9,500 bases of DNA from SMXQ01 sp033720855 (lineage in GTDB: Bacteria; Pseudomonadota; Alphaproteobacteria; SMXQ01): positions 1 to 9,500 of the forward strand of contig JAWWBR010000129.1 in assembly GCA_033720855.1 (NCBI GenBank), read 5' to 3'. This document shows positions 1 to 7,513 of this stretch, one piece after another; positions within the stretch are counted from its first letter, which is position 1; the number at the start of each line of letters is the position of its first letter. Made by a program: the position numbers and the translations under genes. A model generated the notes under the pieces. The model worked only from the letters and a program-made list of their open reading frames with translations. It did no database searches and was not told the origin of the DNA.

Positions 1-714
1 CATCAGCCCAACGTCATCCCCAAGCGCGCCAAGATCTGGTGGTACTTCCGCGACCCCACCGCCGAGGGGGCGGAGAAGCTGTTCGCCCAGGCCAAGCGCA
101 TCGCCGAGGGCGCGGCACTGATGAGCAATACCGACTGGGAGCACACGGTGCTGTCGGCGGTGTGGCCGACCCGGGGCAACCGCACCGTCGCCGAGGTGGT
201 GCGCGGCAACATCGAAGCGGTGGGCATGCCGCAATGGTCCAACGAGGAGAACGACCTCGCCGTCAAGCTGCAGGAGAGGGCGGGGGTCGGCGCGTCCGGT
301 CTCAATCGCGATCTGCCGCCCTTCGAGGGTCAGGCCCAGCAGCGGGCCTCGGCCAACGACGGCGGCGACGTGTCGTGGAAGGTGCCGATGGTGAAGTTCT
401 ACTATCCCGGCAACATCCCCAATATCGGCTATCACCACTGGGCCGCGGGGGTGGCGCTGGCGACCTCGATCGCCCACAAGGGGGCGGTGGCCGGGGCCAA
501 GGTCCTGGCCGCATCGGCGCTCGACTTCCTCACCCGTCCGCAGCTGGTGGCCGAGGCCTGGACGACCTTCCGCGAGGAGCTCGGCGGCATCGAGTACAGG
601 CCGCTCCTTCCGGTCGACCAGGATCCGCCGGCGGACCTCAACCGCGACCTCATGGAGGCCTTCCGCCCGAAGATGCGCGAGCACTACCTCACGCGGAAAC
701 CGGAATTCGTGTGA
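1..714 (+). CDS. M20 family amidohydrolase, AbgB-like (C-terminal half, 5' end outside window)
   Basis: The reading frame is open from the first base, so the start lies upstream; 237 C-terminal residues are visible of a family usually about 480 long. The protein resembles the B subunit of p-aminobenzoyl-glutamate hydrolase and the wider M20D group of metal-dependent amidohydrolases, which cleave amide bonds of N-acylated amino acids. Visible hallmarks are the segment PNVIPKRAKIWWYFRD at residues 3-18 (dimerisation-domain strand), SANDGGDVSW at 117-126, the YHHW histidines at 144-147, and AHKG at 158-161 before a long helix. The last two belong to the returning catalytic domain and include a likely metal-ligand His. 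The N-terminal metal-binding half is not in view, so activity cannot be judged. An aldo/keto reductase follows 51 bp downstream on the same strand, probably in the same operon. Substrate is unknown; any N-acyl or aryl-amide amino acid is possible. Confidence 0.88.
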   Translation, partial: HQPNVIPKRAKIWWYFRDPTAEGAEKLFAQAKRIAEGAALMSNTDWEHTVLSAVWPTRGNRTVAEVVRGNIEAVGMPQWSNEENDLAVKLQERAGVGASGLNRDLPPFEGQAQQRASANDGGDVSWKVPMVKFYYPGNIPNIGYHHWAAGVALATSIAHKGAVAGAKVLAASALDFLTRPQLVAEAWTTFREELGGIEYRPLLPVDQDPPADLNRDLMEAFRPKMREHYLTRKPEFV

Positions 715-765
715 CCATCGGAACACAAGGACTCAAGCGAACATCGAGAGGGGGAAATTGGCGTC

Positions 766-1740
766 ATGAATTATCGCAGGCTGGGCCGTACCGGCTTTGA
801 AGTATCCGAGGTCGGATTCGGCTGCGGCCGGACCGGGGGCATCCTCTTGAACGGCACCGAAGAGGAACAGATGAGCGCCATGCGCAAGGCGCTCGATGGC
901 GGCATCAACTGGTTCGACACCGCCGAGGCCTACGGCTCCGAGCCCGCCCTGGGGGCCTTGCTCAAGCAAGTCGACGAAACGCCCTACGTGTCCACCAAGG
1001 TGACCCTGGACCCCGGCGCCGGCGACCTCGCCGGCCAGGTCGAAGCGCATCTGGATGGCTGCCTCGCACGGCTGCAGCGGGATCAGGTCGACCTCGCCCA
1101 GCTGCACAATCGCATCGATCCCACCGCCGGTGCCGATTCCCGCGCCGTCACCCTCGATCAGGTGCTGGGTGCCGGCGGCATCGCCGAAGGTCTGGACAAG
1201 GTGCGCGCCGACGGCCGCTGCCGGGCCATCGGCTTCACCTCGTTGGGAGACGTGCCGACCATCCTGCAGGTGATCGAGACCGGACATTTCGACAGCACCC
1301 AGGTGTTCTACAACATGATCAACCCGTCCGCCGCGCGGCCCATGCCGGCGGCCTGGACGGGGCAGAACCTGTTCGGCCTGATCGATGCCTGCAAGGCCCA
1401 GGACATGGGGATCATCGGCATCCGCGTGCTGGTCGGCGGCATCATCGCCGCCGATATGCGCGATAAGCGCGTCAGCATGATGACCAAGGAGACCGACAAG
1501 GAAACCGAGATCGCCAAGGGCGAGGCGATCCTGGCGGCGCTGGGCGACGGCCACGGCAGCGGGGCCCAGCTGGGACTCCGATTCGCGCTGTCGTGCCCGG
1601 ACCTGTCCCTGGCCCTGGTCGGCATCGGCGAGCCGGGCCATGTCGATGCGGCGCTCGAGGCGGTGGAGATGGGCCCCTTGCCCGAAGACGTCTTCGAAAA
1701 GCTGGACGCCCTTTACGAGACCGATTTCGGACGGGCGTAA
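766..1740 (+). CDS. Aldo/keto reductase
   Basis: This is a 324-residue NAD(P)H-dependent oxidoreductase of the aldo/keto reductase superfamily, a soluble (beta/alpha)8 barrel that interconverts carbonyls and alcohols. It opens with MNYRRLGRTGFEVSEVGFG, typical of the family. The catalytic tetrad is readable: Asp51 and Tyr56 in the segment NWFDTAEAYG, Lys78 in VSTKVT, and His114 in AQLHNR. The C-terminal LALVGIGEPGHVDAALEA (283-300) matches the cofactor-phosphate/adenine loop. Length is normal. The start at 766 is preceded by a purine-rich AGAGGGGG (747-754), and similarity begins at the first residue. It lies 51 bp after the amidohydrolase and converges with the VOC gene, their stops separated by only 19 bp. 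The family is broad, so the substrate is not predictable; a carbonyl intermediate of the neighbouring pathway is an inference. Confidence 0.93.
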   Translation: MNYRRLGRTGFEVSEVGFGCGRTGGILLNGTEEEQMSAMRKALDGGINWFDTAEAYGSEPALGALLKQVDETPYVSTKVTLDPGAGDLAGQVEAHLDGCLARLQRDQVDLAQLHNRIDPTAGADSRAVTLDQVLGAGGIAEGLDKVRADGRCRAIGFTSLGDVPTILQVIETGHFDSTQVFYNMINPSAARPMPAAWTGQNLFGLIDACKAQDMGIIGIRVLVGGIIAADMRDKRVSMMTKETDKETEIAKGEAILAALGDGHGSGAQLGLRFALSCPDLSLALVGIGEPGHVDAALEAVEMGPLPEDVFEKLDALYETDFGRA

Positions 1741-1759
1741 GGCGTGGCGCGGCCGGGCC

Positions 1760-2557
1760 TCAGGTCTTCACCGCATCCCAGGTATCGAAATCCACTTCCC
1801 ACCCCTTGCCCTGGGCGAGGTCGAACTTGTTGCCTTCCGGATCGTGCAGCCGGTATTCGGCAAACGGCCGGTCCGCCGGACGTTCGGCGGTGGGCAGGAA
1901 TTCGCCCATGGTCTTGATCCGTTTGGCCTGATCGGCGACCAGGAAGCCGAAATGGTTGATGCCGAAGCGCGACTCATGGCCCTCGGCGTCGCAGTAGAAG
2001 GGGTGGATCGCCAGGTTGGTGACGCCGTCCCCAGCGAAGCAGTTGAGCCGGCCGCGCTGGCGATAAAGATGGTTGGCGCCGACCTCCCGGAAGCCCAAAA
2101 CCTCGGTGTAGAAATCGAGGATCCGCTGCGGGTTGATGGCATTGAGCGCAATGTGGACGATCCTGGGATAGCGCCGCACCTCCTTTTCGACGCCGAAGGG
2201 GCCCTCGCTCAAACTGATCGGGTTGCATTCGGGATCGAAGATCCGTGTGGTGCCGTAATGCAGGCCGCCCGGTTCCGGGACCGCGAGTCCGTGCGGGTCG
2301 AAGCGCCGGTAGCGCCTGATGACATCGGCAACGCTGTCCACCTGAAGCCCGACATGATGCAGGCCGCGCTCCATCTTCGGCTCCATGAGCTCGGGCCGCC
2401 AATTGAACAGGGTCAGATTGTAGAACCCGTCGCTCAAAGAGACGTCGCCGTCATTGGAGCGGCCGAGCTCCTCGAGGTCGAGATGCCTGGCGTAGAACGA
2501 CGCAAGGTCGTCAGGTCGGTCACTGAGAAGGGCGAGGTAACGGATCCGCGCGTTCAT
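1760..2557 (-). CDS. VOC family protein, two-module (extradiol-dioxygenase/glyoxalase fold)
   Basis: This 265-residue protein is built from two vicinal-oxygen-chelate modules, about residues 1-118 and 130-250, the layout of type I extradiol dioxygenases. Each module has the beta-strand/helix opening (IRYLALLSDRPDDLASFY; IVHIALNAINPQRILDFY) and ends with a DP-x-x-N turn (DPECN at 109-113, DPEGN at 239-243). In the C-terminal module His135 and His202 sit where two metal ligands are expected. The usual Glu after the DP-x-GN turn is replaced by Asp246, with Glu234 nearby as an alternative. In the N-terminal module the first ligand position is Tyr7, so it is probably non-catalytic. The start is supported by AGGGAG (2565-2570 read on the minus strand) 7 nt upstream. 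The gene begins 40 bp after the ThDP enzyme stop, so the two are likely co-transcribed. It could be a ring-cleavage dioxygenase, an isomerase or a glyoxalase-like enzyme; the exact reaction is unknown. Confidence 0.9.
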   Translation of the reverse strand: MNARIRYLALLSDRPDDLASFYARHLDLEELGRSNDGDVSLSDGFYNLTLFNWRPELMEPKMERGLHHVGLQVDSVADVIRRYRRFDPHGLAVPEPGGLHYGTTRIFDPECNPISLSEGPFGVEKEVRRYPRIVHIALNAINPQRILDFYTEVLGFREVGANHLYRQRGRLNCFAGDGVTNLAIHPFYCDAEGHESRFGINHFGFLVADQAKRIKTMGEFLPTAERPADRPFAEYRLHDPEGNKFDLAQGKGWEVDFDTWDAVKT

Positions 2558-2597
2558 GGCTGAGCTCCCTATATGAAGGACCCTCCGCGTTCGCGCC

Positions 2598-4319
2598 TCA
2601 CACCGGATCGGTCGAGACCACGTTCACCACCGCCTGGCGCTTGTCGACCATGACCGCCTTGTGGGCCCGCTCCAAGGCGCCCTGCATCTGGTCGGGATCG
2701 GTGACCTTTTCGCCGTAGCCGCCCGAGACCTCGACCATCTTCTCGTAGTTCTGCTCCACCGTGAAGTGGGCGAGCGGCATCTGGTTGACCTTCGACGCGT
2801 AGCCGTCGGGCTGCATGCGCAGCGTGGCGCCGCGCACCGCCTGCCATTTCTGGTTGTTGAAGACCACGGTGAGGATCGGCAGGTCCTGCTCGGCGGCGAC
2901 GTAATGGGCCGAAACCGGCACGTTGAACATGTAGGAGCCGTCGCCATGGGCGCCGATCACCAGGTTGTCGCGGTCGGCGAGCTTGGCGCCGAGCGCCACC
3001 CCCATGCCGTGGCCGAGCCCCGAGGAGGCGCCGGCGTTGAGGATCTTGGCGGGCTTCTCGGTGGGAATGTATTGGACCATCATCTTCGATTCGTTGGCGA
3101 AGATGGTATCGGCATCGGCGATGTTGCCCATGCAGTGGGAGATCCAGGCCGGGTGCACCGGCGTCTGGCTCTTGACCTCCTCCAGCTTCTTGGCCCAGTT
3201 CTCCTCCATCTCCTCATGCTTGGCGGTGAGCTCGGCGCGCCTGGCATCGATCACCTTCTTGTTGCCGGCGGCGGGCTCTTCCATGGCCTCGGCCAGCGCG
3301 ATCAGGCCGAGGTCGGTGCCGCAGGCAAGGGCGACGTCCGAGCGGAAGCCGCGCACCGGGAACATCGAATACATCGGATCCGGCGCCATGTGGATGACCT
3401 TGCAGTCGTCGGAATGGGTCACGTTGGCGGGCAGCCAGGGCACCGCGCAATCGATCACCAGGATGGCGTCGGCCGCCTTGACGAAGGGGTTGGGGTTGCC
3501 GCCGGCATACATCGGATGGCGGCGCGGCATGGCCACGTAGCGGTTGGAGAATTCGACCACCGGCAGGGCGTAACGTTCGGCGATGTCGACCAGCGCCGGC
3601 ATGACGCCGTGGTTGCGCCCGGCCCAGTTGGTGATGATGACGGGGTTCTTGGCCTTGGCCAGGATCTGGGCGGCCTCGTCGAGATCGTCGGGGTTGGGCA
3701 GCGACGGCTTGGATCCCCGGATATGCCCCGGCGATGAGTAGGTGAATTCCTTCATCGGAATGGCCAGGACCTCCCGCGGCAGGGACAGGTAGGCCGGGCC
3801 CAGGGGCTCGCTCATGATGACGCTCAAGATGCGGTCGATCACGGTCTCGACCTGCTCGCCGTTCCTGAGCTCGTATTCCCACTTCGCCGCCTCCCGGGTC
3901 ATGCCGTTCTGATCGAACATTTCCTGGGTCCAGTGGATGACGTTGTCGCGGTGGCCCGGCAGCGCGTCCTCGTTGGTCGGGGTGCGGCCGGCGGTGAAGA
4001 TCATCGGGATGTTGCCGCGGGACGCATTGAGCAGGCCGTTCATGCCGTTGGCGGTGCCGACGTTGACGTGCATCATCGTCAGCTGCGGCTTGCCGGTCAC
4101 CAGGTAATAGCCGATGGCCATGTGCTGGGCGGTATTCTCATGGGGGCAGGTGATCGGCTTGGGGTGGGGCGTGCCCAGGGTCTGCGCCTTCGCCAATGCC
4201 TCGATCAGGGGCGCGAAGTCGGTGCCGGCGTTGGCGAACAGGTATTCGACGCCGCGATCGGCGAGGATCTGGAGATAGGCATCGGCAACGGTGCAATCCT
4301 TGATGGTCTTCTTAGGCAT
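2598..4319 (-). CDS. Thiamine-diphosphate-dependent enzyme (acetolactate synthase/benzoylformate decarboxylase-like)
   Basis: This 573-residue enzyme has the three-domain layout of the pyruvate oxidase/2-keto acid decarboxylase superfamily: pyrimidine-binding domain (about 8-185), central domain (about 205-345) and diphosphate-binding domain (about 385-570). The catalytic glutamate is Glu61 in CPHENTAQHMA. The ThDP/Mg motif is GDGS at 459-462, running about 28 residues to the NN at 488-489. These enzymes decarboxylate or carboligate 2-keto acids. The frame is open a further 60 codons upstream, but that extension is arginine-rich and unlike the family. The ATG at 4319 is preferred because it fits the family start and has GGGGAG (4329-4334 on the minus strand) 9 nt upstream. 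The neighbouring VOC gene follows in the same direction. No regulatory small subunit is seen, arguing against a role in branched-chain amino acid synthesis; a catabolic decarboxylase is more likely. Substrate is unknown. Confidence 0.92.
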   Translation of the reverse strand: MPKKTIKDCTVADAYLQILADRGVEYLFANAGTDFAPLIEALAKAQTLGTPHPKPITCPHENTAQHMAIGYYLVTGKPQLTMMHVNVGTANGMNGLLNASRGNIPMIFTAGRTPTNEDALPGHRDNVIHWTQEMFDQNGMTREAAKWEYELRNGEQVETVIDRILSVIMSEPLGPAYLSLPREVLAIPMKEFTYSSPGHIRGSKPSLPNPDDLDEAAQILAKAKNPVIITNWAGRNHGVMPALVDIAERYALPVVEFSNRYVAMPRRHPMYAGGNPNPFVKAADAILVIDCAVPWLPANVTHSDDCKVIHMAPDPMYSMFPVRGFRSDVALACGTDLGLIALAEAMEEPAAGNKKVIDARRAELTAKHEEMEENWAKKLEEVKSQTPVHPAWISHCMGNIADADTIFANESKMMVQYIPTEKPAKILNAGASSGLGHGMGVALGAKLADRDNLVIGAHGDGSYMFNVPVSAHYVAAEQDLPILTVVFNNQKWQAVRGATLRMQPDGYASKVNQMPLAHFTVEQNYEKMVEVSGGYGEKVTDPDQMQGALERAHKAVMVDKRQAVVNVVSTDPV

Positions 4320-4646
4320 TCCTCGGTTCTCCCCAATACGGCACGGCGCTCTTGATCGACACCGCGCGTCCCGGCAGTTGATATCCGTCATTTCGGCGGC
4401 ATGGGCCGCTCGCCTGCCGGGCGGGCGCGGTCTCCATACCGTATACAGCCGCCCACAATACCCGTTTCCGGCGCTCCCCGGTATAGTCTTCCTGCGCAAA
4501 GGAAAATCTTTGTCCGGGGAAGGAGCCTTCGCCTCCGGGGACGCGAAGGCCTATGGCAAAGGCGGCCCGATGTTGCTATCAAAGGTGGGGCCCGCGGCTC
4601 TAGGGACGCGCGGGCAATCATTTGCCGGGGGGAGCGGCAGGGGAAA
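4320..4646. promoter_or_regulatory. Divergent intergenic region between the ThDP enzyme and aldolase operons
   Basis: This 327-bp stretch separates two divergent starts and must hold both promoters. I see no credible gene in it; open frames extending from each side overlap each other and look unlike protein. It holds three short symmetric elements that could be operators or RNA hairpins: GTATAC at 4441-4446 (directly after ATACC), CAAAG-N6-CTTTG at 4497-4512, and GCCTTCGC-N10-GCGAAGGC at 4525-4550. A TATAGT at 4482-4487 resembles a -10 box for the plus strand, but no convincing -35 lies at the right spacing, so no promoter is called precisely. GTATAC is the core of many operators bound by GntR-family (FadR/VanR-type) repressors, which is only suggestive here. 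Confidence 0.55.
4525..4550. repeat. Perfect 8-bp inverted repeat with 10-base loop
   Basis: GCCTTCGC at 4525-4532 is the exact reverse complement of GCGAAGGC at 4543-4550, and the loop is C/G-rich. It sits about 97 bp upstream of the aldolase start. It could fold as a hairpin in the 5' leader of the aldolase transcript or be a dimeric regulator site. There is no T-run after it, so it is not a classical terminator. Confidence 0.5.
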
Positions 4647-5345
4647 ATGCAGTCCATCGATGCCCTCAAGGAAGCCCTGATCAACTCGGGAAAAATCCTC
4701 GCCTCCGAAGGCCAGGGCGATCTGATTTTCGGCCATGTCACGGCGCGCCTGCCCGATGATCCCGGCCATTTTCTGATGAAGCCCCACGATTTCGGGCTTG
4801 AGGAAATCACGCCGGAGAACCTGATCACCGTGAACCTCGAGGGCGAAAAGGTGGCCGGCGAGAGCCGCATCCACATCGAGGTTTTCATCCATTCCGAGAT
4901 CCTGCGCGTGCGGCCCGATATCGGCGCCCTGGTCCATACCCACGCGCCCTACACCGTCGCCTTTTCCTCCCTCGGCCTGCCGTTGCAGGGGATCGGCCAT
5001 GAAGGCGCCATGTTTCATGCCGGCGTTCCGGTGTTTTCGGAAACCGCCGACCTGATCATCGACCAGACGCGCGGCAAGGCCGTGGCCAAGGCCATGGCCG
5101 ACAGCGACGTCCTGATCATGCGCAACCACGGCCTGGTGACAGCGGGACGCACCATCGAGGAGGCAACGGTGCTGGCGCTGTTCCTGGAACGCGCCTGCAA
5201 GGCCCAGCTCGCCGTCGAGGCCTGCGGCGGCGCCAAGCACGTCTGTTCCGAGGAGGATGCGGTGGCCAAGGCCGGCCGCATCCTGCCCCAGCGGCCCAAG
5301 GTGTTCGAATACCTCTCGCGCCGGGTAGCGGCGGAGGACGGCTGA
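4647..5345 (+). CDS. Class II aldolase/adducin family protein
   Basis: This 232-residue protein has the fold of L-fuculose-1-phosphate and L-ribulose-5-phosphate aldolases/epimerases, which use a metal ion to cleave or epimerise by a retro-aldol step. The metal site is complete: His97 and His99 in VHTHAPY, His161 in RNHGLV, and the upstream Glu78 in HIEVF. The spacing from Glu78 to His97 equals that of Glu73 to His92 in E. coli FucA. The frame is open back to 4401, but the extension is unlike the family. The ATG at 4647 matches the family start, with AGGGG (4639-4643) close upstream and a second purine run at 4627-4634. It heads the plus-strand operon, 84 bp before the cupin gene. A small GGCCC-TGCC-GGGCC hairpin lies just after its stop (5354-5367) without a T-run. 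Some members act on aromatic-derived hydroxy-keto acids or as decarboxylases, so the substrate is open. Confidence 0.92.
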   Translation: MQSIDALKEALINSGKILASEGQGDLIFGHVTARLPDDPGHFLMKPHDFGLEEITPENLITVNLEGEKVAGESRIHIEVFIHSEILRVRPDIGALVHTHAPYTVAFSSLGLPLQGIGHEGAMFHAGVPVFSETADLIIDQTRGKAVAKAMADSDVLIMRNHGLVTAGRTIEEATVLALFLERACKAQLAVEACGGAKHVCSEEDAVAKAGRILPQRPKVFEYLSRRVAAEDG

Positions 5346-5429
5346 CCGACCGGGGCCCTGCCGGGCCGGGGGAGACATCGCCGCGTCGCGCCAATGGGCG
5401 GGCGAGGATGCTGAAAAGGAGGGCCGATC

Positions 5430-6479
5430 ATGGCCGAATTGGGAACCCTTGAAGACCTGCCCGTCGACTACCGCGAGGACCTGACGGCACTTAACCTGGT
5501 GCCGCTCTGGCCGAGCCTGCGCGCGGTGCTGCCCTACGAGAAGCCGGCCCGCAACACCCGGCCGGTGCTGTGGCGCTACAAGGATATCCGGCCGCTCCTG
5601 CTCAAGGCCGGGGAGCTCACCCCGATCGAAAAGGCCGAACGCCGGGTGCTGGCCCTCGGCAACCCGGGCCTCGGGCTCGACAACATGATGGCGACGCCGA
5701 CCATCTATATCGGCATGCAGCTGATCCAGCCGGGCGAAACCGCGCCCTGCCACAAGCACACGCCGAGCGCCATCCGCTGCGTGGTCGAGGGCGCGGGCGG
5801 CTTCACCACGGTGGAGGGCGAGAAGTGCCCGATGGAGAAGGGGGATCTCATCCTGACGCCGTCGGGGACCTGGCACGAACACGGCCACGAAGGCTCGGGC
5901 CCGGTGGTCTGGATGGACGCCCTCGATCTTCCCTTGGTCTATTACCTGGAATCGTCGTACTGCATCGAAGGCGACTCGCAGCCGCTCAGCAACCGGCCCG
6001 ACGGCTCCCAGACCCGCTATCGCCGCGCCGGGCTGGTGCCTTACAAGTCCCTCGGCCGGGCGCGCGCGCCCTATCCGCTCTATCGCTATCCCTGGGTTGA
6101 GGTGCGCGAGGCATTGCTGGCGCTGGAGGCGGATACCGCCGCCGACGACATCGTCTGGCTCGCCTACGTCAATCCCGAGACCGGCGCCGAGTGCCTGCCG
6201 ACCCTGGGCTTCTCGGCGGTGATGCTGCGCCCCGGGGAAACCGCCAGGCCCAACCGCCGCTCGGCCTCTGCCGTCATCCACGTGATCGAGGGATCGGGCG
6301 AGGCCGTCATCGACGATGCCGAGATGTCCTGGGAGGAGGACGACACCTTCTCGGTGCCGACCCACGCCGAGGTGACGCTCTCCAACCGCTCGGCCAGGGA
6401 CCCGGCCTTCCTGTTCGTCGTCGACGACGCCCCGGTCCAGCGCAAAATGCTGTTCTACGAGGAGTTTCCCCGCGCCTGA
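5430..6479 (+). CDS. Bicupin ring-cleavage dioxygenase, gentisate 1,2-dioxygenase-like
   Basis: This 349-residue protein has the bicupin form of gentisate 1,2-dioxygenase, which opens the gentisate ring between C1 and C2 with O2 and Fe(II) to give maleylpyruvate. The iron ligands are visible in the first cupin: His108 and His110 in APCHKHTPSAIR and His149 in SGTWHEHGHE. The 39-residue gap between the second and third ligands matches the E. coli enzyme. The second cupin (about 258-340) has NRRSASAVIHVIEG where metal histidines would be, so it binds no metal, as is usual here. Start choice is firm: AAGGAGG (5416-5422) lies 7 nt upstream. The same family includes salicylate, 5-aminosalicylate, 5-nitrosalicylate and 1-hydroxy-2-naphthoate dioxygenases, so the ring substrate is uncertain. 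No maleylpyruvate isomerase or fumarylpyruvate hydrolase is present nearby; the classical gentisate route is not complete in this window. Confidence 0.9.
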   Translation: MAELGTLEDLPVDYREDLTALNLVPLWPSLRAVLPYEKPARNTRPVLWRYKDIRPLLLKAGELTPIEKAERRVLALGNPGLGLDNMMATPTIYIGMQLIQPGETAPCHKHTPSAIRCVVEGAGGFTTVEGEKCPMEKGDLILTPSGTWHEHGHEGSGPVVWMDALDLPLVYYLESSYCIEGDSQPLSNRPDGSQTRYRRAGLVPYKSLGRARAPYPLYRYPWVEVREALLALEADTAADDIVWLAYVNPETGAECLPTLGFSAVMLRPGETARPNRRSASAVIHVIEGSGEAVIDDAEMSWEEDDTFSVPTHAEVTLSNRSARDPAFLFVVDDAPVQRKMLFYEEFPRA

Positions 6480-6536
6480 GACGAGCAGGGGCTGAAGCTC
6501 CGGCCGGGCGATGGCGACCCAGGACCGTAAAGACCG

Positions 6537-7484
6537 ATGGCAAAGATACTCGTGACCGGAGCCTTGGGGCAGATCGGCTCGGAACTGGTGGTGGCGCTGC
6601 GCGATGCCTTCGGCGCCGAGGAGGTGGTGGCGTCCGACATCCGCATGGCTCAGGCCACGGACGGTCCGTTCGAGCTCTTGGACTGTACCAAGATGCAGCA
6701 GCTCCAGGAGGTGGTGCATCGCTTCGACATCGGCACCATCTACCACCTCGCGGCGATCCTGTCGGCGGTCGGCGAGGAGAAGCCCCAGGCGGCATGGAGC
6801 GTCAACATGGGCGGGCTCTACCGGGTGCTTGAGGTGGCCCGCCAGGCCGGCGCGGCGGTGTTCTTTCCCAGCTCCATCGGCGCCTTCGGGCCGACGACGC
6901 CGCGCGATGGGACGCCCCAGGACACGATCCAAAGGCCCACCACCATGTATGGCGTGACCAAGGTGGCCGGCGAGCTCTTGTGCGATTACTACGCCCTGCG
7001 CTTCGGCGTCGATGCCCGCGGCCTGCGCTTCCCCGGCCTGATCTCCAACGTGACGAGGCCCGGCGGCGGCACCACCGACTACGCCGTCGAGATCTTTTAC
7101 CAGGCCATCCGCTACGGCCATTACACCTGTGGCCTCAGGCCCGACACCCGCATGGACATGATGTACATGCCCGATGCCATCCGCGCGATGATCGAGCTGA
7201 TGGCGGCGGACGGGGACCGCCTCGCGCATCGCAACGCGTTCAACGTCACGGCCATGAATTTCACGCCCGAAGAGCTCGCCGAGGAGATCCGCAAGCACAT
7301 TCCCGACTTCGTCATCGATTACGAGGTCGACCCGGCGCTCCAGGCGATCGCCGACACCTGGCCCCATTCGCTCGACGACGGCGCGGCGCGGGCGGAGTGG
7401 GGGTGGGCGCCCGAATACGACCTCGCCGCCATGACCGAGGACATGCTGAAGCGGCTGGGCGAAAGGCTGAGGCGGGCGCGCTGA
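6537..7484 (+). CDS. tdh: L-threonine 3-dehydrogenase, short-chain (epimerase-like) type
   Basis: This 315-residue NAD-dependent extended short-chain dehydrogenase is closest to the epimerase-type L-threonine 3-dehydrogenases, which oxidise L-threonine to 2-amino-3-ketobutyrate. It has the Rossmann motif GALGQIG at residues 8-14 and Asp34 at the end of the second strand, as expected for NAD. The active-site serines are in FPSSIGAFGPTTP (110-122), and the catalytic pair is Tyr138 and Lys142 in MYGVTK. The family-specific segments TTDYAVEIFYQA (179-190) and MDMMYMPDAI (206-215) are present. Length is normal for this type. The start has only a weak AGGA (6521-6524) upstream, but similarity begins at residue 1. 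The KBL gene follows 29 bp later, and this pairing strongly supports the call. A homologous dehydrogenase acting on a related beta-hydroxy-amino acid is the main alternative. Confidence 0.9.
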   Translation: MAKILVTGALGQIGSELVVALRDAFGAEEVVASDIRMAQATDGPFELLDCTKMQQLQEVVHRFDIGTIYHLAAILSAVGEEKPQAAWSVNMGGLYRVLEVARQAGAAVFFPSSIGAFGPTTPRDGTPQDTIQRPTTMYGVTKVAGELLCDYYALRFGVDARGLRFPGLISNVTRPGGGTTDYAVEIFYQAIRYGHYTCGLRPDTRMDMMYMPDAIRAMIELMAADGDRLAHRNAFNVTAMNFTPEELAEEIRKHIPDFVIDYEVDPALQAIADTWPHSLDDGAARAEWGWAPEYDLAAMTEDMLKRLGERLRRAR

Positions 7485-7513
7485 GCCCGCGCCGAGGGGA
7501 AGCGGAGCATGAC

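Noticed and set aside
1640..2563. A 307-codon plus-strand frame opposite the VOC gene
   Set aside because: It is the antisense of a clear two-module VOC protein and shows no domain of its own.
2661..3737. A 358-codon plus-strand frame opposite the ThDP enzyme
   Set aside because: It is a Gly/Val/His-rich antisense reading of a gene with intact catalytic motifs.
4320..4499. N-terminal extension of the ThDP enzyme to 4499
   Set aside because: The 60 extra residues have no family resemblance, and the ATG at 4319 has a good Shine-Dalgarno sequence. The extension also overlaps the divergent aldolase leader.
4401..4646. N-terminal extension of the aldolase to an ATG at 4401
   Set aside because: The extra 82 residues are Arg/Gly-rich and unlike the family; similarity begins at the ATG at 4647, which has purine-rich sequence upstream.
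5354..5367. A GGCCC-TGCC-GGGCC hairpin after the aldolase stop as a terminator
   Set aside because: The stem is only 5 bp with no following T-run, and such hairpins are common by chance in DNA this GC-rich.
6980..7513. Upstream extension of the KBL frame inside the dehydrogenase gene
   Set aside because: The extension is an out-of-frame reading of the dehydrogenase, rich in Arg and His; KBL similarity starts after 7514.
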